From contig CALBDO010000012.1 in NCBI GenBank assembly GCA_937927515.1, positions 1 to 64,000 of the forward strand: a DNA stretch of 64,000 nucleotides, read 5' to 3'. The notes under the pieces were generated by a model. It ran no database searches, had not been told where the DNA came from, and saw only the letters and a program-made list of their open reading frames with translations. Source of the DNA: Candidatus Kapaibacterium sp. GTDB taxonomy: Bacteria > Bacteroidota > Ignavibacteria > Kapaibacteriales > UBA2268. Both the position numbers and the translations under genes were made by a program. Of the stretch, positions 17,782-26,117 are shown piece by piece (within the stretch, counting starts at the first letter, position 1; each line of letters begins with the position of its first letter).

Positions 17782-18538
17782 GATTTTGAAAATTGGTTTT
17801 ATCTCCATCTCTTTGCTTGATATTATAGATTTTGCTCTCTTATTTGTTTTCTTTTTTTGGCTGTACAAGTTACTTAAAGATACCGTTGCAGTTCAAATTC
17901 TATTTGTGCTAGTAATTCTGATTTTATTAACTTTTATTTCAGAATTGATAAGCCTGCGTGCGATAAATTGGCTTTTAAAAGCTGTAATGAGTGTTTGGCT
18001 TTTAGCTTTTATAATACTTTTCCAGCCCGAGCTACGACGGGTTCTTCTGAGATTGTCGAATTTGCCAATACTCCGCTTTTTCCTTCGTACTAATTTAACC
18101 CAGACTATCGACGAAGTGATTTCGGCTGTAAAAGAGATGTCTGAAAATCACATAGGTGGTCTCATAATTTTCATGCGTTCGCAAAATTTAGAGATGAATA
18201 TAGATACGGGTGTACCTATCGGTGCCCAGGTATCCCGAGATTTGATATTATCTATTTTCAACCCAAAGTCGCCCTTGCACGATGGAGCAATTTTGATTGA
18301 TGGCTCGACAATTTTATATGCAAAATGTATTTTGCCGTTGTCCACCGTAACTAAGTTGGATGGTCGATTGCTTGGTACGCGCCACCGGGCTGCTCTTGGT
18401 CTGACCGAGCAAACAGACGCTTTGGTTTTAGTTGTTTCTGAAGAAACTGGTTGGATTTCGCTTGCTGAATCGGGGCATTTACTTTTTAATATTTCTAAAA
18501 ATAAAATCGAAGGCATTTTGAGTGAAAAACTGTCTTAA
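17774..18538 (+). CDS. cdaA: Membrane diadenylate cyclase CdaA
   Basis: The 254-residue protein joins two ATP molecules to make cyclic di-AMP. It has three N-terminal transmembrane helices (about 10-32, 38-60 and 67-84) and then the DAC domain. Both catalytic motifs are intact: DGA at 170-172 in LHDGAILIDG, and RHR at 203-205 in GTRHRAALG. Length and topology match CdaA (DacA/YbbP) rather than soluble DisA. It overlaps phoH by eight bases and is followed after two bases by pcm, so translation is probably coupled. A possible c-di-AMP hydrolase of the PgpH type is encoded at 60436-62652. Confidence 0.95.
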   Translation: MIEILKIGFISISLLDIIDFALLFVFFFWLYKLLKDTVAVQILFVLVILILLTFISELISLRAINWLLKAVMSVWLLAFIILFQPELRRVLLRLSNLPILRFFLRTNLTQTIDEVISAVKEMSENHIGGLIIFMRSQNLEMNIDTGVPIGAQVSRDLILSIFNPKSPLHDGAILIDGSTILYAKCILPLSTVTKLDGRLLGTRHRAALGLTEQTDALVLVVSEETGWISLAESGHLLFNISKNKIEGILSEKLS

Positions 18539-18540
18539 TT

Positions 18541-19224
18541 ATGAACCTTAATTTAAATTATTCAGACTACAATTTGTTCCGTGAGGCTCGCTTTCAATTG
18601 GTTGACCAATTACGTCGACGAGGGATAAAAGATGAACGGATTCTCTCCGCCATGAATAAAATTCCAAGAGAATTGTTTGTCGACCCTGCGTTTATCAATC
18701 AAGCATACGAGGATATTGCTCTTCCTATTGATTGTAATCAAACAATTTCGCAACCTTATACAGTTGCGTTTATGACTCAGTGCCTGAATTTAAAGGAGTC
18801 TAGCAAGGTTTTAGAAATTGGTACTGGAAGTGGATATCAAGCGACCGTTCTCTACTTGATGGGAATGAATGTTTATACAATTGAACGAATATACGAACTT
18901 TATTTGAAATCCAAAAAATTGTTTGAAAAGCTTGGCGTTCAAGTTGTGTCTAAATGGGGTGATGGTACATTGGGATGGAAGGAGTATGCCCCTTTTGATG
19001 GAATTATTGTGACTGCCGCTGCGCCGAGAGTACCAGAGCCATTGTTGGAGCAACTTTCAATTGGTGGTCGTTTAGTTATTCCCGTTGGAGACCGTTCTTA
19101 TCAAGCAATGTTTATCATTACCAAAGTAGGAGACAATCAGTTTAGGCAAGAGGAAGAGCATTATTTTAAATTTGTTCCGTTAATTGGGGAAAAAGGCTGG
19201 AATAATGAAGAGAAATTTAGTTGA
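18541..19224 (+). CDS. pcm: Protein-L-isoaspartate O-methyltransferase
   Basis: This 227-residue enzyme transfers a methyl group from SAM to isoaspartyl residues in damaged proteins, starting their repair. Family marks are visible: PRELFVDPAFINQAYED near residue 42, the catalytic-loop phrase QTISQPYTVAFM near residues 64-75, and the SAM-binding motif VLEIGTGSGYQATVL near residues 90-104. GIIVTAAAPRVPEPLLEQL is the conserved post-II region. It lies in the phoH-cdaA-pcm-miaA run, two bases after cdaA and overlapping miaA by 20 bases. Length is normal. Confidence 0.95.
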   Translation: MNLNLNYSDYNLFREARFQLVDQLRRRGIKDERILSAMNKIPRELFVDPAFINQAYEDIALPIDCNQTISQPYTVAFMTQCLNLKESSKVLEIGTGSGYQATVLYLMGMNVYTIERIYELYLKSKKLFEKLGVQVVSKWGDGTLGWKEYAPFDGIIVTAAAPRVPEPLLEQLSIGGRLVIPVGDRSYQAMFIITKVGDNQFRQEEEHYFKFVPLIGEKGWNNEEKFS

Positions 19225-20176
19225 GGATTTTGTTAATCGAAGATGTGTCGTTGCGTTAGTTGGTCCAACTGCTATTGGCAAAACAAGCCTTGCTTTAAGA
19301 TTGTCTAATGTACTTCCAATAGAGATAATCTCTGCGGACTCGCGCCAAATCTATAGATATATGGATATAGGAACAGCAAAGCCTTCACAGGAAGAGAGAG
19401 AAAGGGTTCCTCATCATTTCATAGACATTTGTAATCCCGATGAATACTACAGTGCAGGTCAATTTGCAAAGGATGCATGCAATACTATCGACCAGATATT
19501 CGCAAAGAACAAGCTACCATTTATTGTTGGTGGCTCTGGTCTTTACATTAAAGCTCTGTGCGAGGGAATTTTCGAGGAGGATTTCACTCCAGAAGAAAAA
19601 GCCAAAGCACTAAAGATTCGTAAGGAGCTATCATTCCTTAGTAAGGAAACTCTTTATTCTAAGCTTCTCGAAGTCGACCCAGAAACCGCCAAATTGTACC
19701 CAGACAAAAATCAAGTACGATTAATACGAGCGTTAGAGTTTTATTTTTTAAAAGGTGTACCTATTTCTTTCTACAGAAAAACTTTTCATAGATTGCCCAA
19801 CTTCAAGACAATTTACCTTGGTTTAACTTGTAGCAGAGAAAAACTTTATTCCAAGATAGAACAGCGAGTTGATATCATGTGGAATATGGGGCTGGTTAAT
19901 GAAGTACAACACTTATTGGATATGGGTTATAATCCGAAGCTTTCCTCCCTAAATACAGTTGGTTATAAAGAAACAATAGCTTTCTTATGTGGACGGCTTA
20001 GCGAGATTCAAACAATTGAATTAATTAAAAGAAATACTCGACGTTACGCCAAGCGACAGATGACATGGTTCAACAAAAACTCAAAAATTAGATGGTTTGA
20101 TGTCGGTGCTCAATTTTTAGAGCATAGTATTCTTAAATTTTTAGCGAATTATAACGCAAATGTTTTGGAAAGTTAG
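19205..20176 (+). CDS. miaA: tRNA dimethylallyltransferase
   Basis: MiaA adds a dimethylallyl group to A37 of tRNAs that read codons starting with U. I use the ATG at 19205 (323 residues); an upstream TTG at 19184 would lie deep inside pcm. The P-loop GPTAIGKTSLA is near residues 21-31, followed by ISADSRQIYRYMDIGTAKP, then the substrate loop PHHFID and GGSGLYIKAL. The C-terminal helix has RNTRRYAKRQMTWF, the conserved tRNA-contact segment. It overlaps pcm by 20 bases, arguing for coupled expression. Confidence 0.95.
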   Translation: MKRNLVEDFVNRRCVVALVGPTAIGKTSLALRLSNVLPIEIISADSRQIYRYMDIGTAKPSQEERERVPHHFIDICNPDEYYSAGQFAKDACNTIDQIFAKNKLPFIVGGSGLYIKALCEGIFEEDFTPEEKAKALKIRKELSFLSKETLYSKLLEVDPETAKLYPDKNQVRLIRALEFYFLKGVPISFYRKTFHRLPNFKTIYLGLTCSREKLYSKIEQRVDIMWNMGLVNEVQHLLDMGYNPKLSSLNTVGYKETIAFLCGRLSEIQTIELIKRNTRRYAKRQMTWFNKNSKIRWFDVGAQFLEHSILKFLANYNANVLES

Positions 20177-20197
20177 TTTTATTTAAGGGAAATAAAG

Positions 20198-21790
20198 GTG
20201 ATGCACAGATTGATATTTTTAAAAAAGGCTTTTTTAATTCTTGTTTTAACTCAGTTCCTCTCTTTTTTTTCTGTTTATCCAATTTTTTCCCAAAAAGTAA
20301 TTTTTTCGAGCGAGGACTCTCTTAAATCAATTAATTTTCTGCGAAAAAAATTTTATGAAGCTTTAAAGGAATTTGAACAACAAAAATCAAACTATGGTAT
20401 AGCAGTTTATTCATTAGACCGAAATGAATATTATTTTAAGCACAATGTAGATTCTTATTTTATACCCGCATCATTAACTAAATTAGTTACAACCCTGTCT
20501 GCTTTGAGTAAGCTTGGCAAGGATTATCGGATTAAGACTTTTATTTACTCCGATGGCGAAATCAAAGATGGTATTCTACATGGTAATTTATACGTCTACG
20601 GCACTGGCGATGCTTTGTTTTCATCTAGTGATTTAGATTTTATAGTTACTCAGTTGAAAAAGTACGACATAAGAAAGATAGATGGCAACATATATTCCGA
20701 CCCTAGCTTCTTTGATACCCAAACTGATAGATTCGTCTACAGTGGGGACTTCGATGTTGTTCAAAAAACACAACCGATAACCTCCATAGCAATTGAAAAG
20801 AATATTCTTAAAGTTGTTGTTACTGCTGGAGCAATTTACGGCAAAAGTGTTTCCGTGCAAGTTTTTCCTTCATCTGATGCTGTCAAGGTTTACAACAATG
20901 CTAAAGTTGGTAGAAATTTTGGAGAACAAAGATTGTACAGAAGATTTAACCAAAATAGTTATGGAGGTGGGGCTTTAATTTCTCAAAGGAAACCCCCTCA
21001 AACTCGAGAGCAGGTGAGAAGTTTTAAAGTCTCGACAGAAAAAGATAAGGTTGGAAACCAAATTATTATAATATCGGGATATCTCCCTGCGGGTACAACA
21101 AAAACATATGAATTTTTCATCGAGAATCCACCTTTGGTCGTAGCTGGCGCTTTGAAAAGGAGACTTGAATCGGCAGGGGTGGAAGTTCTTGGTAATACTG
21201 GAATTGTACAAGCTCCATTAGATAGGTCGCGGCCGTTGGCAATTGTTGAACGAAGCCTGGTTGAAGTTTTAAAGGAAATGAATAAAGAAAGCGATAATTA
21301 CCTTGCAGAGACAATTTTCAAAATTGTTGGAGCTGTGGATAAGAAAATGACAAGTAATAGTAAAGAGGCAGTAAGATACATTTTTTCTTTGATTGATAGT
21401 TTGAAAATACCTTGTTCCGATTGTAAAATATATGATGGTTCTGGTCTTTCAAGGCGAAATAGATTGAGCCCCGAATCTCTCCTTAGGATTCTTGTTTCTT
21501 TGAAAACGAATCCTAATACTATGTTTATTGATACTTTGCTTTCAGTGGCTGGTTTCGATGGTACGTTGAAGAATAGGATGGTGAACAGTTCGGCGCAAGG
21601 AAAGATTTTTGCAAAGACTGGCACCCATTCAAATGCCAGTGGGCTTGCTGGTTTTGCAAGAACATTAGACAACGAAAGAATTGTTTTTGTATTTATGTAC
21701 AATGGGGAGAAGGTATTTCTCTTTAAGAAAGTTGAAGATGAATTATGCAAAATACTTGCTGAGTTTTTCTTTTTTAATGCTTTGGAATAA
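20198..21790 (+). CDS. dacB: D-alanyl-D-alanine carboxypeptidase/endopeptidase (PBP4, class C, S13)
   Basis: The 530-residue protein trims peptidoglycan peptides in the periplasm. After a signal peptide (to about residue 32) come the three penicillin-binding motifs in the right order: SLTK at 92-95, SDN at 365-367 and KTG at 473-475. The large insert between the first two motifs (about 130-330) is typical of DacB/PBP4. A possible CSDC pair near residues 406-409 could form a disulfide. The gene sits 21 bases after miaA and three bases before an ABC permease gene. With PBP2 (54562) it is one of two penicillin-binding proteins in the window. Confidence 0.93.
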   Translation: MMHRLIFLKKAFLILVLTQFLSFFSVYPIFSQKVIFSSEDSLKSINFLRKKFYEALKEFEQQKSNYGIAVYSLDRNEYYFKHNVDSYFIPASLTKLVTTLSALSKLGKDYRIKTFIYSDGEIKDGILHGNLYVYGTGDALFSSSDLDFIVTQLKKYDIRKIDGNIYSDPSFFDTQTDRFVYSGDFDVVQKTQPITSIAIEKNILKVVVTAGAIYGKSVSVQVFPSSDAVKVYNNAKVGRNFGEQRLYRRFNQNSYGGGALISQRKPPQTREQVRSFKVSTEKDKVGNQIIIISGYLPAGTTKTYEFFIENPPLVVAGALKRRLESAGVEVLGNTGIVQAPLDRSRPLAIVERSLVEVLKEMNKESDNYLAETIFKIVGAVDKKMTSNSKEAVRYIFSLIDSLKIPCSDCKIYDGSGLSRRNRLSPESLLRILVSLKTNPNTMFIDTLLSVAGFDGTLKNRMVNSSAQGKIFAKTGTHSNASGLAGFARTLDNERIVFVFMYNGEKVFLFKKVEDELCKILAEFFFFNALE

Positions 21791-21793
21791 AAG

Positions 21794-22624
21794 ATGAGGC
21801 TAAGATTTGCTTTTTTGAAAAAATTCTTTATCAATTTAACATTAGTTTTGGTCTCTGTGGTTATGTTGTTTCCTTTATTTTGGATGTTTTTACTTTCATT
21901 GAAAGAGTTTCCAGAACAGTATTCTAATTTTTTTAGTTTGCTATTTTCTCCTTTTACTTTTAAAAATTATATTGAAGCCTTTCAAAGCGATAACTTTTAT
22001 GTGTATATTTTCAACTCCTTTATAGTTGCTTTTTTTGTTACATTGGGAAATGTAATTTTTTGCTTTTTGGTGGCTTATTCCTTGGCAAGGAAGAAATATG
22101 TTATCAACAAGTTCATTTTTATAACAGTACTTGCAGTGATGATAATCCCTCAGCATGTCATTATGATACCTCTTTATCGATTGATTGTTAATTTTCATTG
22201 GATTAATACTTATTATGCTTTGGTTCTGCCCTGGGTTGTTACTCCTTTTGGGATTTTTATGGTTCGACAATATATTCAGCAAATACCAAAGGAAATTGAG
22301 GAATCAGCAAAGGTTGATGGATGTTCCGATTGGAAAATAATTATCAAAATTGTAATACCTTTATCCAAGCCCGTATTTATTGTTTTGGGTATTTATGTTT
22401 TTCTTTCAAACTGGAATTCTTTTTTGTTCCCATTTATTTTTACCAATGAAGACACTATGCGAACTCTGCCAGTTGCTCTGGCATTTTATCTTGGTAAACA
22501 GTCAATAGATTGGGGACATCTTATGGCTGGTGCATCGTTCTCTGCATTGCCGGTTTTATTATTATTTTTGCTTTTTCAGAAATACATTATAAAAGGTTTG
22601 GTCTCCGGGGCTCTTAAAGAATAA
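21794..22624 (+). CDS. Carbohydrate ABC transporter permease (MalG/UgpE type), orphan
   Basis: The 276-residue protein has six hydrophobic helices and the EAA loop that contacts the ATPase: EESAKVDGCSDWKIIIKIVI followed by PLSKP, near residues 168-194. It matches the inner-membrane permeases of the sugar family (MalG, UgpE, AraQ), including PLFWMFLLSLKE after helix 1. The partner permease, binding protein and ATPase are not beside it; its neighbours are dacB (three bases upstream) and lpdA. Either the other subunits lie elsewhere or it was left alone after operon break-up. Substrate is unknown. Confidence 0.88.
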   Translation: MRLRFAFLKKFFINLTLVLVSVVMLFPLFWMFLLSLKEFPEQYSNFFSLLFSPFTFKNYIEAFQSDNFYVYIFNSFIVAFFVTLGNVIFCFLVAYSLARKKYVINKFIFITVLAVMIIPQHVIMIPLYRLIVNFHWINTYYALVLPWVVTPFGIFMVRQYIQQIPKEIEESAKVDGCSDWKIIIKIVIPLSKPVFIVLGIYVFLSNWNSFLFPFIFTNEDTMRTLPVALAFYLGKQSIDWGHLMAGASFSALPVLLLFLLFQKYIIKGLVSGALKE

Positions 22625-22677
22625 AAATTCATATGTAGTTTCAACGTCAATGTATTTTTGTTTAATTTGGAGGGGTA

Positions 22678-24081
22678 ATGAATATTCACAATGCAGATAT
22701 TGTAATAATTGGTTCTGGACCGGGTGGCTATGTTGCAGCAGTAAGGGCTTCGCAACTTGGTTTGAATACGGTTTGTGTGGAGAAAAGTGAGCTGGGTGGA
22801 ATTTGCTTGAATTGGGGTTGTATTCCCACTAAGGCACTATTGAAAAGCGCCGAATATGCAAACTTTATCAAGGAATCAAAAAACTTTGGTTTTGTTATAA
22901 AGGATTATCAAATTGATTTTGAAAATGTAATCAAGCGAAGTCGGGATGTTGCAAACAGAATGTCCAATGGGGTAGCATATCTTTTTAAAAAATATAAAGT
23001 TAATTTAGTAAAAGGTTGGGGAAGATTCAAAGACATAAACCAAATTGAGGTTTTTGATGAAAAAGGAACAGTTACCGATTTGATTAATACCAAATACACA
23101 ATTATAGCTACTGGTGCCAGACCGAGAATGTTTGCTGGAATCGAAGTGGATGGCAAACGTATCCTTACCAGCAAAGAAGCTATGGTATTAAATGAAGTGC
23201 CGAAAGAAATAATTATTATGGGCGCCGGAGCTATTGGTGTAGAATTTGCTTACTTTTTCAATTCTTTCGGTTCGAAGGTAACTATTATCGAAATGATGGA
23301 TAGAATTTTGCCTATCGAAGACGAAGAAATTTCTAAGGAATTGGAAAGACATTTTAAGAAGTCTGGTATTAAAATCATTACAAATTCAAAAGTCGTTTCT
23401 GCTAAATCCAATAGCACGAACGTCGAAGTGGTAATAGTCAGAACTGATGGTAAGGAAGAGACATTAACATCGGATTATGCTCTAAATGCTATAGGAATAC
23501 AAGCAAACGTTGAAAACATTGGTTTAGATGCTATTGGTGTGCAGTTAGAAAGGGGCTTTATAAAAGTAAATCAATTTTTGCAGACAAATATAGAAAACAT
23601 CTATGCAATCGGTGATGTAGCTGGACCACCTTGGTTAGCTCACAAAGCATCTGCAGAAGGTATACTTGCTGTCGAAACAATTGCCGGATTGAAAACCCAT
23701 CCAATTAACTACAAAAATATTCCCGGGTGCATATATTGTCAGCCCCAGGTTGCAAGCGTCGGGCTTACTGAAAGAGAAGCAAAGGAAGCAGGTTACGACA
23801 TACGGGTCGGTAAGTTTCCTTATACCGCAAACGGAAAAGCACACGGGATTGGTGAAGCTCGAGGATTTGTTAAACTCATTATTGATAACAAGTATGGCGA
23901 AATTTTAGGTGCCCATTTAATCGGACCCGATGTTACGGAAATGATTGCAGAGTTAACTTTGGCGCGTAATATGGAAGCTACCGCACATAGCATCATCAAG
24001 ACAATCCATCCACATCCCACTTTAAGTGAAGCGATTATGGAAGCTGCTGCTGTTGCTTACAATGAGTCCCCAAACTTGTGA
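22678..24081 (+). CDS. lpdA: Dihydrolipoyl dehydrogenase
   Basis: The 467-residue flavoprotein reoxidises dihydrolipoamide in 2-oxoacid dehydrogenase or glycine cleavage complexes. It shows the FAD-binding GSGPGGYVAAVRASQLG, the redox disulfide GGICLNWGCIPTKALL (near residues 40-55), the NAD-binding GAGAIGVEFAYFF, the second FAD motif IYAIGDVAG, and the C-terminal active-site HPHPTLSE. A strong TTTGGAGGGG site precedes the ATG, and a TATTTTTG box lies at 22653-22660, though no TTG is at the right distance. No other complex subunits are adjacent. Confidence 0.96.
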   Translation: MNIHNADIVIIGSGPGGYVAAVRASQLGLNTVCVEKSELGGICLNWGCIPTKALLKSAEYANFIKESKNFGFVIKDYQIDFENVIKRSRDVANRMSNGVAYLFKKYKVNLVKGWGRFKDINQIEVFDEKGTVTDLINTKYTIIATGARPRMFAGIEVDGKRILTSKEAMVLNEVPKEIIIMGAGAIGVEFAYFFNSFGSKVTIIEMMDRILPIEDEEISKELERHFKKSGIKIITNSKVVSAKSNSTNVEVVIVRTDGKEETLTSDYALNAIGIQANVENIGLDAIGVQLERGFIKVNQFLQTNIENIYAIGDVAGPPWLAHKASAEGILAVETIAGLKTHPINYKNIPGCIYCQPQVASVGLTEREAKEAGYDIRVGKFPYTANGKAHGIGEARGFVKLIIDNKYGEILGAHLIGPDVTEMIAELTLARNMEATAHSIIKTIHPHPTLSEAIMEAAAVAYNESPNL

Positions 24082-24134
24082 TTAAAGTTATTTCAAAATT
24101 GGTCGATATTTTACTTAGATAAAGTGTATGAATA

Positions 24135-24821
24135 ATGGATGTTAAAGGTGTAGAATTTGGTATTACCAAAGAAACTTCCTATGGCATTTATAGGAATGAG
24201 GATATCAGTTCACAACCCTTAATTGGCAATGAATCATCAATAAATTCTAAAAATATAAAAAATACCCCACAAGGTAAAGAAAATTCTCATGGAACTTTAG
24301 CAAAGTTCGGAAAAAAAGAACTTAGTCCCGAAGAGCAAAAGCGCGTCCAAGAATTAAAGCAGATTGATTCAAAAGTTAGAGCACACGAAATGGCGCATCT
24401 TGCTGCTGGGGGTGGCTTGGTACGCGGTGGTGCAAGCTTTACTTACGAGATTGGTCCTGATGGTAAACAATATGCAGTTGCCGGCGAAGTTAAAATAGAT
24501 ATGAGTGTTGATTCCAACGACCCAGAAGGTGCAATACAAAAAATGCAACAAGTGCGTAGGGCTGCTCTGGCTCCCGCAGACCCATCACCGCAAGACCGTA
24601 GTGTTGCACAGCAAGCTTCATACATTGAATCTCAAATGAGAGCAAAATTATTAGAAGAGAAAAGTAAAACAATGAGTAAACCATCAAGAGCTTATAAAAG
24701 CTTTAATAGCACTGAACCCTCAATTGTTAACATAAAAGAAAAACAAACGCAATCCTCAAGCGATACAATTCCAGCATCTTCAATTCAAAGTCTCAAAAGA
24801 AGAATAGACTTGGTTATTTAA
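24135..24821 (+). CDS. SprA-related putative metalloprotease family protein
   Basis: The 228-residue protein matches the SprA-related family (PF12118 type). The core from about residue 60 to 180 holds the zinc-protease-like motif HEMAH at 84-88 in [12 protein letters not shown], then [20 protein letters not shown] and the phrase [15 protein letters not shown]. No signal peptide is present and the ends are rich in Ser, Lys and Asn, so the cellular location is uncertain. The family name refers to similarity with part of gliding-motility proteins; catalytic activity has not to my knowledge been established. It lies between lpdA and the YgbA-type gene. Confidence 0.85.
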   Translation: MDVKGVEFGITKETSYGIYRNEDISSQPLIGNESSINSKNIKNTPQGKENSHGTLAKFGKKELSPEEQKRVQELKQIDSKVRAHEMAHLAAGGGLVRGGASFTYEIGPDGKQYAVAGEVKIDMSVDSNDPEGAIQKMQQVRRAALAPADPSPQDRSVAQQASYIESQMRAKLLEEKSKTMSKPSRAYKSFNSTEPSIVNIKEKQTQSSSDTIPASSIQSLKRRIDLVI

Positions 24822-24856
24822 AAAGACAAAATTTTCTTAATTTATAATTTTTTTAT

Positions 24857-25225
24857 ATGCTCAGGCTTTTTACTTCACGCTTATATAGAGAAAAAGTTAC
24901 AATTACTGAAATGATAAAGCTTTATTGCAGAAAAGTACACAATGACAGCAAAGAACTATGCGACGAATGTAGTGAACTTTTAGCTTATGCATTGAAAAGA
25001 ATTGAATATTGTCCCTTCTCAATTGATAAGCCTGCATGCAACCAATGTCCAATTCATTGTTATAAAAAGGATATGCGTGAAAAAGTAAAAAGAGTTATGA
25101 GGTTCTCCGGACCTAAGATGCTTATTTACCATCCCATATTAGCACTAATGCACTTATTGGATAGGAACAGAAAAATGAAAGTTACTTCAAACTTAAAATC
25201 ACCTAAAGAAGTCCAAAGCAACTAA
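24857..25225 (+). CDS. YgbA-type (nitrous oxide-stimulated promoter) family protein
   Basis: This 122-residue protein carries the conserved cysteines of the YgbA family: CRKVH near residue 24, LCDECSELLAYA, CPF, then CNQCPIHCYK, followed by MRFSGPKMLIYHPILALMHL. In E. coli the homologue is induced by nitric oxide and linked to recovery from nitrosative stress; the six or more cysteines suggest metal or iron-sulfur binding, which is inference. It starts 35 bases after the SprA-related gene on the same strand and converges with rpsR. Confidence 0.88.
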   Translation: MLRLFTSRLYREKVTITEMIKLYCRKVHNDSKELCDECSELLAYALKRIEYCPFSIDKPACNQCPIHCYKKDMREKVKRVMRFSGPKMLIYHPILALMHLLDRNRKMKVTSNLKSPKEVQSN

Positions 25226-25294
25226 GTGATAAACCAAACCCCATTTAAAATTTTTGCATGCAGCCTTGTAAAGTTGAAGACACAGATTAAGTAA

Positions 25295-25558
25295 TTAACC
25301 TATGTCTTGGGCAACAAATGGAAGCAAAGCTAAATGACGAGCATATTTTACAGCCCTGGCAATTTGCCTTTGCTGTTTGGGTGTAACACCGGTTAGTCGC
25401 CTGGGTAAAATTTTGCCTTGGTCGTTTATAAATTTTTCTAAAAATTTGTAATCAAGGTAGTCAAAAATTTCAATGTTTTTATATGGATTAATTTTCTTTT
25501 TTGTTACCTTTTTATTTTTTTGTTGGGAGGCACTTAGTACAGGATGAATAGCGTTCAT
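25295..25558 (-). CDS. rpsR: 30S ribosomal protein S18
   Basis: The 87-residue protein shows the S18 core: [19 protein letters not shown], then [20 protein letters not shown] and ARHLALLPF. An N-terminal extension rich in Lys and Asn precedes it. It overlaps the end of the L31 gene by four bases, so the two are coupled. The usual neighbours of rpsR (rpsF, ssb, rplI) are absent here. Confidence 0.96.
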   Translation of the reverse strand: MNAIHPVLSASQQKNKKVTKKKINPYKNIEIFDYLDYKFLEKFINDQGKILPRRLTGVTPKQQRQIARAVKYARHLALLPFVAQDIG

Positions 25559-25791
25559 TTTTTCCTCCTTTGTTCTTGAATTTGCTTAGTTTTTTCAAGA
25601 CGTTTTTGAAATCTATCAACTCGTCCAGCAGTATCAACAAGAACTTGCTTTCCAGTATAAAAAGGATGGGACTTTGAATCGATTTCTAAGACAAGCTTAT
25701 CTGCTTTGTAGCAGGACCTTGTTTTGAATATTGTGCCGTCAGTCATTACAACTTCAACAGTATGATAATATGGATGAATTCCCTTTTTCAT
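25555..25791 (-). CDS. rpmE: 50S ribosomal protein L31 (zinc-free form)
   Basis: The 78-residue protein starts [14 protein letters not shown] and contains the L31 signature [20 protein letters not shown]. Of the cysteines that bind zinc in the classical form, none of the CxC/CxxC pairs remain; only one Cys is present, at residue 27. It is therefore a zinc-independent L31. Length and the short FYTGKQ-GRVDRF spacing favour the type A backbone. The gene is coupled to rpsR and preceded 14 bases upstream by a small basic protein gene. Confidence 0.94.
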   Translation of the reverse strand: MKKGIHPYYHTVEVVMTDGTIFKTRSCYKADKLVLEIDSKSHPFYTGKQVLVDTAGRVDRFQKRLEKTKQIQEQRRKK

Positions 25792-25805
25792 GTTACAAAC
25801 CCTAA

Positions 25806-25982
25806 TTACTTTGAAATATCTACTTTTGAGAGTTCATTTAAATCATCAACTCGAACAAACTTATGAAAAAATCTTAAATTGCCTTCCGGTGTTCGATATC
25901 CTTTAATTACCTTGACATTGTAGCCAACATCGGTTTTAGTTTTCTTTTTCACTTTGTCCATAAAAGACATTTGCTTTGCCAT
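25806..25982 (-). CDS. Small basic protein of 58 residues in the ribosomal cluster
   Basis: A frame of 58 codons runs from ATG 25982 to TAA 25806. The protein has a Lys-rich N-terminus (KVKKKTKTD) and a compact middle with beta-like residues ([20 protein letters not shown]) before HKFVRVDDL and an acidic tail. It lies 14 bases upstream of rpmE in the same direction, so it is probably the first gene of a rpmE-rpsR operon. I do not recognise a family. Its size, charge and position suggest a ribosome-associated protein or a lineage-specific ribosomal protein, in the way DUF4295-type small proteins sit in ribosomal operons of Bacteroidota; that comparison is positional, not a sequence match. Confidence 0.65.
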   Translation of the reverse strand: MAKQMSFMDKVKKKTKTDVGYNVKVIKGYRTPEGNLRFFHKFVRVDDLNELSKVDISK

Positions 25983-26117
25983 ATTCGCTTCTATATTTTA
26001 TAAAGAAAGCGAAATTACGAAAAAAATCGAAAAATACAAAACATTTTTTCCTTTGTCAATTACAAAGGTCTTTTTAATTTTACAATTTATGTTTTAATAA
26101 AATTTAAGTATAAGAAA

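Noticed and set aside
22653-22660. TATTTTTG box before lpdA as a promoter
   Set aside because: No TTG element lies 19-21 bases upstream, so only half of the promoter signature is present.
26050-26080. Terminator-like hairpin (CCTTTGT / ACAAAGG then TCTTTTT) before nuoL
   Set aside because: It lies between divergent genes with no transcript to end on that strand; a stem of seven pairs in such AT-rich DNA may be chance, so it is not listed as a feature.
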